From Thermosynechococcus sp. WC_1 (GTDB lineage Bacteria > Cyanobacteriota > Cyanobacteriia > Thermosynechococcales > Thermosynechococcaceae), in contig JAGVDA010000062.1 of NCBI GenBank assembly GCA_020058975.1, positions 1 to 32,870 of the forward strand: a stretch of DNA of 32,870 bases, read 5' to 3'. The notes beneath the pieces were generated by a model. The model was not told where the DNA came from and ran no database searches. It worked only from the letters and a program-made list of their open reading frames with translations. Position numbers and translations under genes: made by a program. Positions 15,084 to 21,002 of this stretch are shown in pieces; position 1 is the stretch's first letter; each line of letters starts with the position of its first letter.

Positions 15084-15414
15084 TGTATTTATCTCGTAAT
15101 GTTTGTGTGATGTGCTGCTCCAGCTTCTGCTGGTTTGTGGCGATCGCCTGTGTAGTGATGGGCGATTCCTTAGCGGGACACAGCAGCCCCGCGATGACCA
15201 CAGGTGCGGTCGGTGCTTCCTCCGGAGTGGAGAAGCTATCCACGAAGGTTCGCATTAAGCGACCTGCTTCGACCGTCCAGTAGACGGCCTCCATGCAATA
15301 GAATGCCACCAATAATGTGTGGCTGATTGCTGTTGACTTAAAGAAAGCCTTTGCCTCCTCATTGGTCAACTCTCCATAAGCTGCTTTTGCAGCCAATACA
15401 ATTGGATGTGTCAT
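14848..15414 (-). CDS. Hypothetical protein with disordered Pro/Ser/Lys-rich tail
   Basis: A 188-residue protein starting MTHPIVLAAKAAYGELTNEE. The N-terminal half is helical and hydrophobic (SHTLLVAFYCMEAVYWTVEA, ~32-51) and may touch a membrane. The second half is low-complexity and basic (RPRKPRAASGDTGKAKTKTP). The tail is exactly the part overlapped out of frame by the gene at 14805, so its composition may be shaped by the other frame. It is the first gene after promoter P3, whose leader carries an ACGGGC/GCCCGT hairpin. No family is recognised. Confidence 0.65.
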   Translation of the reverse strand: MTHPIVLAAKAAYGELTNEEAKAFFKSTAISHTLLVAFYCMEAVYWTVEAGRLMRTFVDSFSTPEEAPTAPVVIAGLLCPAKESPITTQAIATNQQKLEQHITQTLRDKYNVQSNQESDEVGSQSSGQATVEPLQEPVPSEAHSHPQATKAVSTRPRKPRAASGDTGKAKTKTPSGRVPQSRGTVSQK

Positions 15415-15486
15415 TGTTTTAATCTCGTAATGTTTTAATTGGCCTACGGGCTTTGTAGTGATGCCCGTTTTGTGGCTATGACATCC

Positions 15487-15515
15487 ATTATACAAGATGT
15501 GTACATGGCTGTCAA
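15487..15515 (-). promoter_or_regulatory. Array promoter P3: consensus sigma-70 with operator in the spacer
   Basis: On the minus strand TTGACA (15510-15515) and TATAAT (15487-15492) are separated by exactly 17 bases. The palindrome ATGTACACAT (15497-15506) lies inside the spacer, where a bound repressor would block polymerase. This is the best promoter in the window. Confidence 0.85.
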
Positions 15516-15517
15516 TT

Positions 15518-15566
15518 GCGATGTAGGGGCGCGACCCCTACAGGCAGTCCTTTAGTCTGCGATCGC
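15518..15566 (-). repeat. tRNA-like element e
   Basis: T-arm-like hairpin GTAGGG..CCCTAC (15523-15541) with loop GTCGCGC rather than TTCGATT. Acceptor GCGAT/ATCGC, the 5' half lying in a HIP1 site within the end of the gene at 15552. The -35 of promoter P3 follows within two bases; no second hairpin is present. Confidence 0.65.
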
Positions 15567-15851
15567 ATCGAATGGAACGGTATGACACCCATAAGGGCAT
15601 ACCCAGGCGTTGAATCCTCCGTTATCGCAGGTTCGCTGCTTCTTTATCTTGTTCCATAAGATAGTGGTAGAGACGCGACCAGAAGCCTCGTACTCTTTGA
15701 ATTTTTGAGTGTAGAGTTCATGGTTGAACCCATCGACCTCATCTGCATCCCATTCCGCTGCAATTACGCAGAGGTCATGGAATGGGAGTGCTTTAAGGTT
15801 TTCTCTAGCGTTTTCGTAAGCTTCAGGTGTGTGTGACCATTCCCAAGCCAT
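15552..15851 (-). CDS. Hypothetical phage protein (MAWEWSHT... type)
   Basis: A 99-residue protein. The N-terminal pattern (W.HTPEAYENARENLKAL, then CVIAAEWDADE) recalls small proteins scattered through phage early regions. The C-terminus has four Cys/His-type residues (CDNGGFNAWVCPYGCHTV) that could hold zinc. GGAGAT precedes the ATG and overlaps the stop of the upstream gene, so the two are coupled. Its last codons form the acceptor strand of element e. Function unknown. Confidence 0.75.
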   Translation of the reverse strand: MAWEWSHTPEAYENARENLKALPFHDLCVIAAEWDADEVDGFNHELYTQKFKEYEASGRVSTTILWNKIKKQRTCDNGGFNAWVCPYGCHTVPFDAIAD

Positions 15852-15855
15852 AGTT

Positions 15856-16071
15856 TTATCTCCAGATTGATAGATAGTGTGTGCCCAGCCAAAACTGGGT
15901 TAGTGATGCGTAGCATTTTGGTTGACGGTCAGTGCTGAGTTTGATATTCAGCCCATTGTGTCGGCTGACTGTGCAGCGAATGACAAGTCGCCATCCGGTA
16001 AAGTCAAAACCAAATACGAAGCAAAGTAGCCGATCAAATTCGACTACAGATCCTAAAATCTGTCGTTTCAT
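15856..16071 (-). CDS. Hypothetical small protein
   Basis: A 71-residue protein starting MKRQILGSVVEFDRLLCFVF with AGGAG six bases upstream. It is aromatic and beta-rich in the middle (FDFTGWRLVIRCTVSR). The stop lies inside the ribosome site of the next gene, so they are coupled, and no tRNA-like element separates them, although a CCCAG/CTGGG hairpin lies near the 3' end of the coding region. No family is recognised. Confidence 0.7.
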   Translation of the reverse strand: MKRQILGSVVEFDRLLCFVFGFDFTGWRLVIRCTVSRHNGLNIKLSTDRQPKCYASLTQFWLGTHYLSIWR

Positions 16072-16107
16072 AATCTCTCCTGTGTATAAAATCCGGCGAA
16101 CCGGAAT

Positions 16108-16154
16108 GCGATACGCGGGGAATCGAACCCCGCCTGTGGCTAACCTGCGATCGC
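16108..16154 (-). repeat. tRNA-like element f
   Basis: T-arm GCGGGG-TTCGATT-CCCCGC (16115-16133), acceptor GCGAT/ATCGC with its 5' half on a HIP1 site in the final codons of the gene at 16140. The second hairpin ATTCCGG-TTCG-CCGGAT (16091-16107) is identical to that of element c. Confidence 0.85.
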
Positions 16155-16361
16155 TGGCTGTCTTGTTTCAGACAACCTCATGTACTCACTCATTAGGTCA
16201 ATGGTGGCTAACTGCCCATAGGCTTGAGCCATCAGAACCCAGAGGATACGCTTTGCCTCATCTGATTGGATTGAGGCTGAGTCGAACTCAGTCAATCCAT
16301 TTGCAAAAGGCTTTGGATTGCAAGGGATTGAGTTTGCAAACATTGCGTCTTGAATAGACAT
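16140..16361 (-). CDS. Hypothetical small protein
   Basis: A 73-residue protein (MSIQDAMFANSIPCNPKPFA...) with a helical C-terminal half (AKRILWVLMAQAYGQLATID). I choose the ATG at 16361 because AGGAG lies at proper spacing; the longer frame runs back into the second hairpin of element g. The stop TAG lies within the linker of element f. No family is recognised. Confidence 0.7.
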   Translation of the reverse strand: MSIQDAMFANSIPCNPKPFANGLTEFDSASIQSDEAKRILWVLMAQAYGQLATIDLMSEYMRLSETRQPAIAG

Positions 16362-16400
16362 ATTCTGTTCTCCTGTTGTGTACATCCCTTTCGGGAATAC

Positions 16401-16442
16401 CCCTAGCCACCAGTGAGGTGGCGTGATTCTCTCTAGGGGTTA
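16401..16442 (-). repeat. tRNA-like element g (GCCACC variant)
   Basis: Acceptor ACCCCTAG/CTAGGGGT (8 bp) encloses a linker and the arm GCCACC-TCACT-GGTGGC (16408-16424), then A and the hairpin TTCCC-GAAA-GGGA. Element n at 19564 has the same arm but a different, equally well-paired acceptor, which is direct covariation. Confidence 0.85.
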
Positions 16443-17009
16443 ATCAGCTAGGGTACCGTCATCGTTAAATGAGCGGTCTTCTAACATCTGAGAAATGGCT
16501 TCTCTGCTCGTCTGATACTCATATTCGTCTTGCAGCTTTGTTAGGCACTTGTGAGTAAAATCGCTTAAAGCGTCTTCTAAAAAGCGCTCTGCTAAGGCGT
16601 AGTTATCGTTCGAGTCAATGTACCAATTTGACCCGTCCGTTGAAATCGACGGAGTGCCGTATCGGTAGTTCAAACAGAAGTCACGGCTTCTAATGAGTCT
16701 GGCTACGCTGGTGTGTAGTTTGTATGTTGCTCTGTCCTTGGCGGGGTTCTTCTCTAAGTAGAGAGAGGCTAAGGCATCCCAATCTGCGTTCAGATCGCTG
16801 AACCCTATCTTCCCGCTACGATCAAGGTCAAATTCATTGGGTGTCCCACTGAACCCGTCGAATCCTTCTGAAATATCTTCGTAGACCCATTCCCACCATT
16901 CATTATCTACATTCCAGTCCCAGTATTTCTCTAAGGCTTTCCGCTTTGCCACCTCAGGAAGTTCGTTCCATTGGTAAATAAGCTTTGAACGTGTGACTAA
17001 TTCAGGCAT
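16440..17009 (-). CDS. Widespread phage protein (WWEWVYED-type), function unknown
   Basis: A 189-residue protein from the ATG preceded by AGGAG; a longer upstream frame would read through element h. The N-terminal half shows the pattern of a family seen in many phages: YQWNELPEVAKRKALEKYWD, then EWWEWVYEDI and FDLDRSGKIGFSDL. The C-terminal half (DEYEYQTSREAISQMLED) and the ending ...FNDDGTLAD are also typical. Homologues are sometimes labelled as antitoxin-like, but no activity is established to my knowledge. Its presence supports a phage origin for the array. The stop abuts element g. Confidence 0.75.
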   Translation of the reverse strand: MPELVTRSKLIYQWNELPEVAKRKALEKYWDWNVDNEWWEWVYEDISEGFDGFSGTPNEFDLDRSGKIGFSDLNADWDALASLYLEKNPAKDRATYKLHTSVARLIRSRDFCLNYRYGTPSISTDGSNWYIDSNDNYALAERFLEDALSDFTHKCLTKLQDEYEYQTSREAISQMLEDRSFNDDGTLAD

Positions 17010-17048
17010 AACATTCTCCTGTGTAGATAAAATTCCCTTACGGGAAAT

Positions 17049-17101
17049 GCCAAGGCGAGGAGTCGAACCCCAAGATCTCCGTAGACCTGCCAATCCTTAG
17101 C
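17049..17101 (-). repeat. tRNA-like element h with anticodon-arm-like hairpin
   Basis: Acceptor GCTAAGG/CCTTGGC (7 bp, one G-T), a hairpin AGGTCT-ACGG-AGATCT in the anticodon-arm position, then a T-arm TGGGG-TTCGACT-CCTCG and a discriminator-like A. About 53 bases: the shape of a tRNA lacking the D-arm. The second hairpin TTTCCC..GGGAA follows. Confidence 0.8.
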
Positions 17102-17171
17102 AGCCACCATTTTGACGCTAACGCTCTCAAGGTATCTGTGGCACCATTGCTGCGACGTGTTTTTTAGCGGC

Positions 17172-17312
17172 CTACGCTCCGCCCCTCTTTCGAGGTTGGG
17201 TTAACTCTACCCACACGCACCTCTGTTCTGGCTTGCGCTTGACCCAGTAGCGGCTCGTCTCTGGGACTGGTTTGATGCTCCAGTAAGCTGAGAATGGTTG
17301 ATGCAGAAGCAT
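17172..17312 (-). CDS. Hypothetical small basic protein
   Basis: A 46-residue protein (MLLHQPFSAYWSIKPVPETS...) with Trp and basic residues (RYWVKRKPEQRCVWVEL) and a basic end (RKRGGA). AGGAAG lies five bases before the ATG; a longer frame from 17369 is possible but has no better start. Element h lies about 70 bases downstream. The residue pattern looks coding, but there is no family match. Confidence 0.5.
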   Translation of the reverse strand: MLLHQPFSAYWSIKPVPETSRYWVKRKPEQRCVWVELTQPRKRGGA

Positions 17313-17901
17313 TGCACTTCCTAGGGATGACGCGAAGCCTGATGTCCGAGCCTTTGATGGTAAAACCATTTCCGGTTGGGAGAAGTACTTAGGTCAAGTC
17401 TGTTACGCTAACTGCCTTTGTCCTCGCTCTGAGGTGCAGCCCGCACGACATCAAAAAGAATGGAATGAACCAATGCGGGAGACGTTGCACTCCCATGTGA
17501 ACCTACGGATACATCCTGGGTGGATACAGGCTTGCAGAGGCAGGGGCGAATTAATACGCTAGTCTGGTTTAAGGGTTCCCCACCACATCTAAGTGGCTCC
17601 AGCCCGTACAACATTGGTCGGTGTGTCTGCCTTTGTAACGTGGTGGCAGACCTGCCCGCGTGGATTCTTACCCAGCCCACTTAGGCTGCATCTGACGAAA
17701 ACTGTGTCTGCCTAACCATCGGCATGGGCACTTTATGTTTCAATTCCCTGCTCGTGGAACCCTCACATATTTAGACGGCTTGAGTCGTGCCGTTCCTATT
17801 TATTTGAGTCGTCTGGTCTGACGACCGATATCGATTATTTGATAACCTTGCCCACGGCACTATTCCCGTTACGTGTTCTGTTTTAGGGTCAAAGGTCAAT
17901 G
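17313..17901 (-). other. Gene-poor, hairpin-rich stretch inside the array
   Basis: No convincing gene lies here. GTGCCGT (17787-17793) pairs with ACGGCAC (17854-17860), and inside that span a GTCGTC/GACGAC hairpin (17808-17825) is present. The sequence TTGAGTCGT occurs twice, and AGGCAGACACA occurs twice on the minus strand near 17640-17720. It may hold a structured RNA or a decayed gene. No known RNA family is recognised. Confidence 0.4.
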
Positions 17902-17942
17902 GCCTTGGGACGAATCGAACGCCCCATCAACAACCAGTAGGC
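17902..17942 (-). repeat. tRNA-like element i (weak acceptor)
   Basis: T-arm GGGGCG-TTCGATT-CGTCCC (17907-17925) with one G-T pair. The acceptor is only four pairs (GCCT/AGGC). No second hairpin of the usual type follows; the hairpin-rich gene-poor stretch begins here. Confidence 0.6.
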
Positions 17943-18109
17943 TAACCCCGTTGGGGTAAATAATAGGCGAGGGGTCTACCCTCAACTGTGAACTCTAGAA
18001 GAGTTTGAATGTCTCTGGCAGCCTGTGCCGCCGTTGCCATGTTTTGTAGATTCATCAACCGCAATGCTGCGAATGAATCAGTCTTGGCACGAACTTTAAG
18101 TGATTGCAT
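17942..18109 (-). CDS. Hypothetical small protein, first gene after promoter P2
   Basis: A 55-residue protein (MQSLKVRAKTDSFAALRLMN...) with a helical middle (ATAAQAARDIQTLLEF) and ending YLPQRG. CAGGAG lies at good spacing before the ATG. It follows element j and the P2 leader. It is basic at the start and helical throughout; no family is recognised. Confidence 0.65.
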   Translation of the reverse strand: MQSLKVRAKTDSFAALRLMNLQNMATAAQAARDIQTLLEFTVEGRPLAYYLPQRG

Positions 18110-18147
18110 GATCTTTCTCCTGTACGTGAAATCCCATTACTGGGAAT

Positions 18148-18196
18148 ACAGACGGGCGAACTCGCATCGCTCTGACCTTCTAAATCGGTCGTCCGT
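18148..18196 (-). repeat. tRNA-like element j with anticodon-arm-like hairpin
   Basis: Acceptor ACGGACG/CGTCTGT (7 bp with one wobble), a hairpin ACCGATTTAGAAGGT in anticodon-arm position, T-arm GCGA-TGCGAGT-TCGC, then A and the hairpin TTCCCA..TGGGA. The middle hairpin closely matches that of element t (ACCGATTCGGAAGGT). Confidence 0.75.
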
Positions 18197-18334
18197 AGCT
18201 TTTCCTGTTCCCTTATCGTCAACTCCGCTTCAGGTGGCTTAACCAGGTAATTACGGGTTCCAATGAACCGTTTGTTAAAGCTTGTTGGTTGTTTTTTCTC
18301 TGTTTCAACCTTATGTATACATAATAGCATATCC
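18197..18334 (-). other. Leader of promoter P2
   Basis: The stretch between promoter P2 and element j has no gene with its own ribosome site. A frame stays open through it (KVETEKKQPTSFNKRF...) and reads on through element j, which may be a decayed coding end. Together with element j and the promoter it fills the 338-base gap between 18109 and 18448. Confidence 0.4.
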
Positions 18335-18350
18335 ATGTGTACATTGGCAA
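18313..18350 (-). promoter_or_regulatory. Array promoter P2 with two TGTACA-type operators
   Basis: On the minus strand TTGCCA (18345-18350) and TATTAT (18321-18326) are 18 bases apart. ATGTACACAT (18335-18344) fills the spacer, and a second, fully symmetric palindrome ATGTATACAT (18313-18322) overlaps the end of the -10. Two sites could allow cooperative repression. Confidence 0.8.
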
Positions 18351-18396
18351 GCATTATTTCGATATTTCTTTGATTATCTTTGAATAGCTTCGGAAT

Positions 18397-18446
18397 GCGA
18401 CGAGATGGCATTCCACCATCTCTGTCAGGTTGGTTACTGTTGTCGC
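18397..18446 (-). repeat. tRNA-like element k (degenerate loop)
   Basis: Hairpin AGATGG-TGGAATG-CCATCT (18403-18421) in T-arm position, acceptor GCGAC/GTCGC, the 5' half starting just after the stop of the gene at 18448. The T-loop consensus is lost. It closes a transcription unit; promoter P2 lies downstream. Confidence 0.6.
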
Positions 18447-18447
18447 T

Positions 18448-18579
18448 TTAGAGCGTTGCTAGGAATCGCTCAAATTCTGCCACTTCGTCATCTAGGTCAT
18501 TCTTGGCCTTTTTCATTGCCTTGTGCTGAAGCATTAGGCATCTGATTTGAAGCGTCAGAAGCGTTTTGTCGTCATTCAT
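18448..18579 (-). CDS. Hypothetical very small helical protein
   Basis: A 43-residue charged helical protein (MNDDKTLLTLQIRCLMLQHK...) ending DDEVAEFERFLATL. AGGAG lies at good spacing, and its ATG overlaps the stop of the upstream gene (ATGA), giving coupling with no repeat element between. It looks like a short coiled coil. No family is known. Confidence 0.65.
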   Translation of the reverse strand: MNDDKTLLTLQIRCLMLQHKAMKKAKNDLDDEVAEFERFLATL

Positions 18580-18734
18580 GGTCGCTCTCCTGAATTGGTG
18601 ATTGCTGTCTCATATCCGTGAGCTTGTCGCCATTTCTGTTCTCCTGAGAGAGCTTTGTGGGAGTCAGCCCCAGAATATTTGAGCCAGATACCGCCCAGCG
18701 AGGGCGATTTTATCCATAAGGTGAATTTGTCCAT
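18576..18734 (-). CDS. Hypothetical small protein
   Basis: A 52-residue protein (MDKFTLWIKSPSLGGIWLKY...) with GGAG seven bases before the ATG, and a stop overlapping the next gene. Inside it lies another perfect ribosome site (AGGAGAACAGAAATG) that would start a seven-codon frame. That copy resembles the leader of the gene at 16140-16361, so the gene may be a mosaic built over an old gene start. Confidence 0.55.
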   Translation of the reverse strand: MDKFTLWIKSPSLGGIWLKYSGADSHKALSGEQKWRQAHGYETAITNSGERP

Positions 18735-18756
18735 GATTGTCTCCTGTGTGTTGAAT

Positions 18757-18838
18757 AATCCCTACAGGCGATCGCACAGTACACCGACCCGACCCAATGG
18801 GCGAGGCTGGTGGTTGGCGCGATGACCTGTGTGGGAAT
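18757..18838 (-). repeat. Expanded second hairpin of element l
   Basis: Here the ATTCCC..GGGATT hairpin is extended by an ACAGG/CCTGT stem and opened by a loop of about 57 bases that contains a HIP1 site. All other copies have loops of a few bases. Confidence 0.5.
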
Positions 18839-18839
18839 G

Positions 18840-18878
18840 CCCACCCGCCGAATCGAACGGCGGTGATTCCTTTGTGGG
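18840..18878 (-). repeat. tRNA-like element l
   Basis: Acceptor CCCAC/GTGGG and T-arm CCGCCG-TTCGATT-CGGCGG (18845-18863) with a ten-base linker. Identical stems to element c. It lies just past the stop of the gene at 18882. Confidence 0.85.
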
Positions 18879-18881
18879 TTG

Positions 18882-19115
18882 CTAGTTGGGGGTTGAGACC
18901 TCCCACCACCCTTCATACGGCACTCCGTCTTCGGGATCTTCGTCCGTCATCCGAATGTTGTCGTTTAGTGTTCCGCTGGTAAATCCTTCCGCCATCATTT
19001 TGGCGATTTGATTGTCCGCGGTTTCTTCTAATGCAGGGATATGTTCGGAGATGATCTCGTTATCCTCGCGCCACCAGCGGTATGTAACTGTTTTGCTACG
19101 TTCAAGCTGTTGCAT
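18882..19115 (-). CDS. Hypothetical acidic phage protein (...GWWEV type)
   Basis: A 77-residue acidic protein from the ATG seven bases after AGAGGG (MQQLERSKTVTYRWWREDNE...). A central helix is followed by EGFTSGTLNDNIRMTDEDPE and GVPYEGWWEVSTPN. The ending YxGWWEV is a pattern I associate with small proteins of other phages, though no function is known to me. A longer upstream frame would include the repeat region and is unlikely. Confidence 0.7.
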   Translation of the reverse strand: MQQLERSKTVTYRWWREDNEIISEHIPALEETADNQIAKMMAEGFTSGTLNDNIRMTDEDPEDGVPYEGWWEVSTPN

Positions 19116-19157
19116 ATTGTGTCCCTCTATCGCGTGTAAAATCCCATCACTGGGAAG

Positions 19158-19205
19158 ACCCCCGCCCCGAGTTGAACGGGGCAAGCCTACCTGCTAGGCG
19201 GGAGT
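19158..19205 (-). repeat. tRNA-like element m with anticodon-arm-like hairpin
   Basis: Acceptor ACTCCC/GGGGGT (one wobble), then GCCTA-GCAGG-TAGGC in anticodon-arm position (19185-19199), then T-arm GCCCCG-TTCAACT-CGGGGC (19164-19182). The stop codon of the gene at 19194 lies inside the middle hairpin. The hairpin TTCCCA-GTGA-TGGGA follows. Confidence 0.8.
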
Positions 19206-19523
19206 GTTGGCGTGAATCGCCCAATTGATGACCTCTAAAGAAGGGAATGGTACGCCTAATTCGCGGGGAATTAGCCGTTCTCTCCATTCCTTTCTAGTCG
19301 CGTAGGTGCCATAGTATTTGCCATTACGCTCAAGCACTGCGAAGTAAATCGCTTGCCCATCTAATGAGTCCGTGTAAGCCTCTCCACAAAGGCAGGCTCC
19401 ATAGCCGCCCATGACGGGAGGAACGCACTCAATGCGCCACTGATATGTCTCGTAATCAATCTCATGCCATTGACGAGCATTGGCATAGAGATCATCACGA
19501 AGCTGGTCGTAAATGCTGGACAT
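19194..19523 (-). CDS. Hypothetical protein
   Basis: A 109-residue protein (MSSIYDQLRDDLYANARQWH...) with AGGAAA before the ATG. The middle is aromatic and Cys/Gly-rich (PPVMGGYGACLCGEAYTD, then YFAVLERNGKYYGTYATRKE), suggesting a compact beta-rich domain. Its last codons and stop overlap element m. No family is recognised. Confidence 0.75.
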   Translation of the reverse strand: MSSIYDQLRDDLYANARQWHEIDYETYQWRIECVPPVMGGYGACLCGEAYTDSLDGQAIYFAVLERNGKYYGTYATRKEWRERLIPRELGVPFPSLEVINWAIHANTPA

Positions 19524-19563
19524 AATTTTTTCCTGTGTGTGAATAAATCCTCTTACGAGGAAT

Positions 19564-19607
19564 GCCCATAGCCACCAGCGAGGTGGCGTGATTCTGAATC
19601 TATGGGC
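19564..19607 (-). repeat. tRNA-like element n (GCCACC variant)
   Basis: Acceptor GCCCATAG/CTATGGGC (8 bp perfect) with the arm GCCACC-TCGCT-GGTGGC (19571-19587). The stop codon TAG of the gene at 19600 forms the end of the acceptor strand. The hairpin TTCCTC-GTAA-GAGGA follows. Confidence 0.9.
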
Positions 19608-19800
19608 GTGGAGCGGATAGGTGAGCCTCGTCTACGGGACTCCAGGGAGCGCTTTTAAGGTCAAGGTAGTATTTTGCGACTGGCCCATAACGCTCTCCTG
19701 ACCAAAACTCCCGACCAGTGATGATAAAGTTCCCCCACTGGACTCCATAACAATTGGTGTAGAAGACTTTCTCTCCTATCTCATACTTAAACTCAGGCAT
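19600..19800 (-). CDS. Hypothetical small beta protein
   Basis: A 66-residue protein (MPEFKYEIGEKVFYTNCYGV...) with AGGAG eight bases before the ATG. The pattern IGEKVFY...WGNFIITGRE...YYLDLKSAPWS.VDEAHL is that of a small SH3-like or KOW-like barrel of the kind seen in many small phage proteins. The last codons make the acceptor strand of element n. Function unknown. Confidence 0.75.
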   Translation of the reverse strand: MPEFKYEIGEKVFYTNCYGVQWGNFIITGREFWSGERYGPVAKYYLDLKSAPWSPVDEAHLSAPRP

Positions 19801-19840
19801 AATATTCTCCTGTTTGTGTGTAAATCCCCACGAGGGGAAT

Positions 19841-19898
19841 GCGACCGGAGGGAATCGAACCCTCCAACGGCTTTATGCCGCCACAACCACGCGATCGC
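19841..19898 (-). repeat. tRNA-like element o (acceptor uncertain)
   Basis: T-arm GGAGGG-TTCGATT-CCCTCC (19847-19865). A CGGC-ATAAA-GCCG hairpin precedes it in anticodon-arm position and contains the stop codon of the gene at 19873. The acceptor GCGAT/GTCGC is possible through a HIP1 site but includes a wobble and a long linker. The hairpin ATTCCCC-TCGT-GGGGAT follows. Confidence 0.65.
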
Positions 19899-20427
19899 CT
19901 TTCGCTTCTAGGTGATGTGATGCCATTTTGAGGTAGAGATCAAGCATCTTCTGTCTGTCCTTTAACAGTGACCAACGGGGCATCCCAATGGCCTTCTCCA
20001 TGTATTCCAGCAAAAGCCACTCAATTTGTGTTTGGGCGTATTCTGCAACCAGCGCTGGGTTTTTCCCAAAGCTAGGGTCACTTGGAGCAATGTCGTCAAG
20101 GATATAAGCAGTCGCCTCATCATCTGTGATGGGCTTATAGTCAAACCCATTCTCAATATGTTTTTTGTGGGATAAAACCACGAACTCCCGAAAGAGTTCA
20201 TCATCATCACTCAGGTAAGCGAGTTTAGGGTCTGTGATGAGCGTGCATGGGTTATCCCCATGCTTGTCTTCTTTGAACCCTAAACTCTGGAAAAGTGGAA
20301 TCTCATAAGCATCGACCTTTTGACGGATCAGCTTAGCAAGTGCCATTGCTTCATACAATCGTGAAGCAATACCCAAGAACTCTTGGGATTCAATGACTGC
20401 CTGAAGCTTTGGTGCGTTAAGTTCCAT
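19873..20427 (-). CDS. Hypothetical protein, largest soluble product of this sub-cluster
   Basis: A 184-residue acidic helical protein. AAGGAG is followed at six bases by the ATG at 20427 (MELNAPKLQAV...); an in-frame ATG two codons earlier sits directly on the ribosome site and is less likely. Recognisable stretches are LSDDDELFREFVVLSHKKHI and YAQTQIEWLLLEYMEKAIG. No catalytic motif or family is recognised. Confidence 0.75.
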   Translation of the reverse strand: MELNAPKLQAVIESQEFLGIASRLYEAMALAKLIRQKVDAYEIPLFQSLGFKEDKHGDNPCTLITDPKLAYLSDDDELFREFVVLSHKKHIENGFDYKPITDDEATAYILDDIAPSDPSFGKNPALVAEYAQTQIEWLLLEYMEKAIGMPRWSLLKDRQKMLDLYLKMASHHLEAKGDRVVVAA

Positions 20428-20465
20428 ATTCATCTCCTTCTAAAAATCGGCTGAGTTGCCGAAAA

Positions 20466-20502
20466 CCTAGCCGCCGAATCGAACGGCGGAATACCTCCTA
20501 GG
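20466..20502 (-). repeat. tRNA-like element p
   Basis: Acceptor CCTAG/CTAGG, T-arm CCGCCG-TTCGATT-CGGCGG (20471-20489), linker of eight bases. The stop TAG of the gene at 20498 is part of the acceptor strand. The following hairpin is TTTTCGGC..GCCGA. Confidence 0.85.
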
Positions 20503-20686
20503 TGATATTGACTTGACCAACGACATTGCCGTTACGGTCAATCAGTGACTGAATGCATGGGGCATCACCTAGCCCTCCCTTCTCGATATTATTAGCAAGA
20601 TTTCGTAGAATCCTGCCCACTTCATCTTCAGGGAAATTCTCAAATGCAGCATTGCCACATCTGATTTCGAGAGTAACTTTGTCCAT
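20498..20686 (-). CDS. Hypothetical small phage protein (NAAFE type)
   Basis: A 62-residue protein from the ATG after GGAGAAAAGACA (MDKVTLEIRCGNAAFENFPE...). The arrangement of a strand, NAAFE, a helix with ILRNLANNIE.GG, and a closing DRNGNVVGQVNIT strand recalls small proteins found in many phage genomes, function unknown. A longer frame starting inside the T-arm of element q is spurious. The stop lies in the acceptor strand of element p. Confidence 0.75.
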   Translation of the reverse strand: MDKVTLEIRCGNAAFENFPEDEVGRILRNLANNIEKGGLGDAPCIQSLIDRNGNVVGQVNIT

Positions 20687-20720
20687 TGTCTTTTCTCCAT
20701 AAATCCGCTGAATTGCGGAA

Positions 20721-20759
20721 TCCCAGGATGCGGAATCGAACCGCATCTACTCCAACTGG
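20721..20759 (-). repeat. tRNA-like element q
   Basis: Acceptor CCCAG/CTGGG, T-arm ATGCGG-TTCGATT-CCGCAT, linker of nine bases. The second hairpin TCCGC..GCGGA follows. It starts directly after the stop codon of the gene at 20761. Confidence 0.85.
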
Positions 20760-20760
20760 G

Positions 20761-20919
20761 TTATGACCAGATGATTTGCCATCCGGTACGCTGCCAATCT
20801 AAAAGCTGTTGCCGCCATGTGTCAGCGGCTAACTTGTAGAGAATCTGAGCGTCTTGGTAAACTTCCAAGCGACCATCATTTGCAGCGCGAACTGTGAACG
20901 TCTTGTTGTAACGTGCCAT
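20761..20919 (-). CDS. Hypothetical small protein
   Basis: A 52-residue protein (MARYNKTFTVRAANDGRLEV...) with AAAAGGAC before the ATG and a Trp-rich C-terminal part (ADTWRQQLLDW, then GWQIIWS). It looks like a strand-strand-helix unit. Flanked by elements q and r. It has no recognised family. Confidence 0.7.
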   Translation of the reverse strand: MARYNKTFTVRAANDGRLEVYQDAQILYKLAADTWRQQLLDWQRTGWQIIWS

Positions 20920-20959
20920 TGTCTTTGTCCTTTTGTTTGGTGAAATCCCTTGCGGGAAT

Positions 20960-21002
20960 AACGGAGCAGGGACGCGAACCCTGCTGACGGTCTTTAGCCG
21001 TT
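20960..21002 (-). repeat. tRNA-like element r
   Basis: Acceptor AACGG/CCGTT, arm AGCAGGG-TTCGCGT-CCCTGCT (20965-20985). The acceptor 5' strand is made by the last codons of the gene at 20994 and the linker holds its stop codon. The hairpin ATTCCC-GCAA-GGGAT follows. Confidence 0.85.

Noticed and set aside
17408-17680. Open frame of 90 residues on the minus strand
   Set aside because: No ribosome site and an unusual composition; it covers the structured gene-poor stretch and looks like a chance frame.
18055-18411. Open frame of 118 residues across promoter P2
   Set aside because: It would run through the promoter, its operators, element j and the start of the next gene. At most part of it is a decayed coding end.
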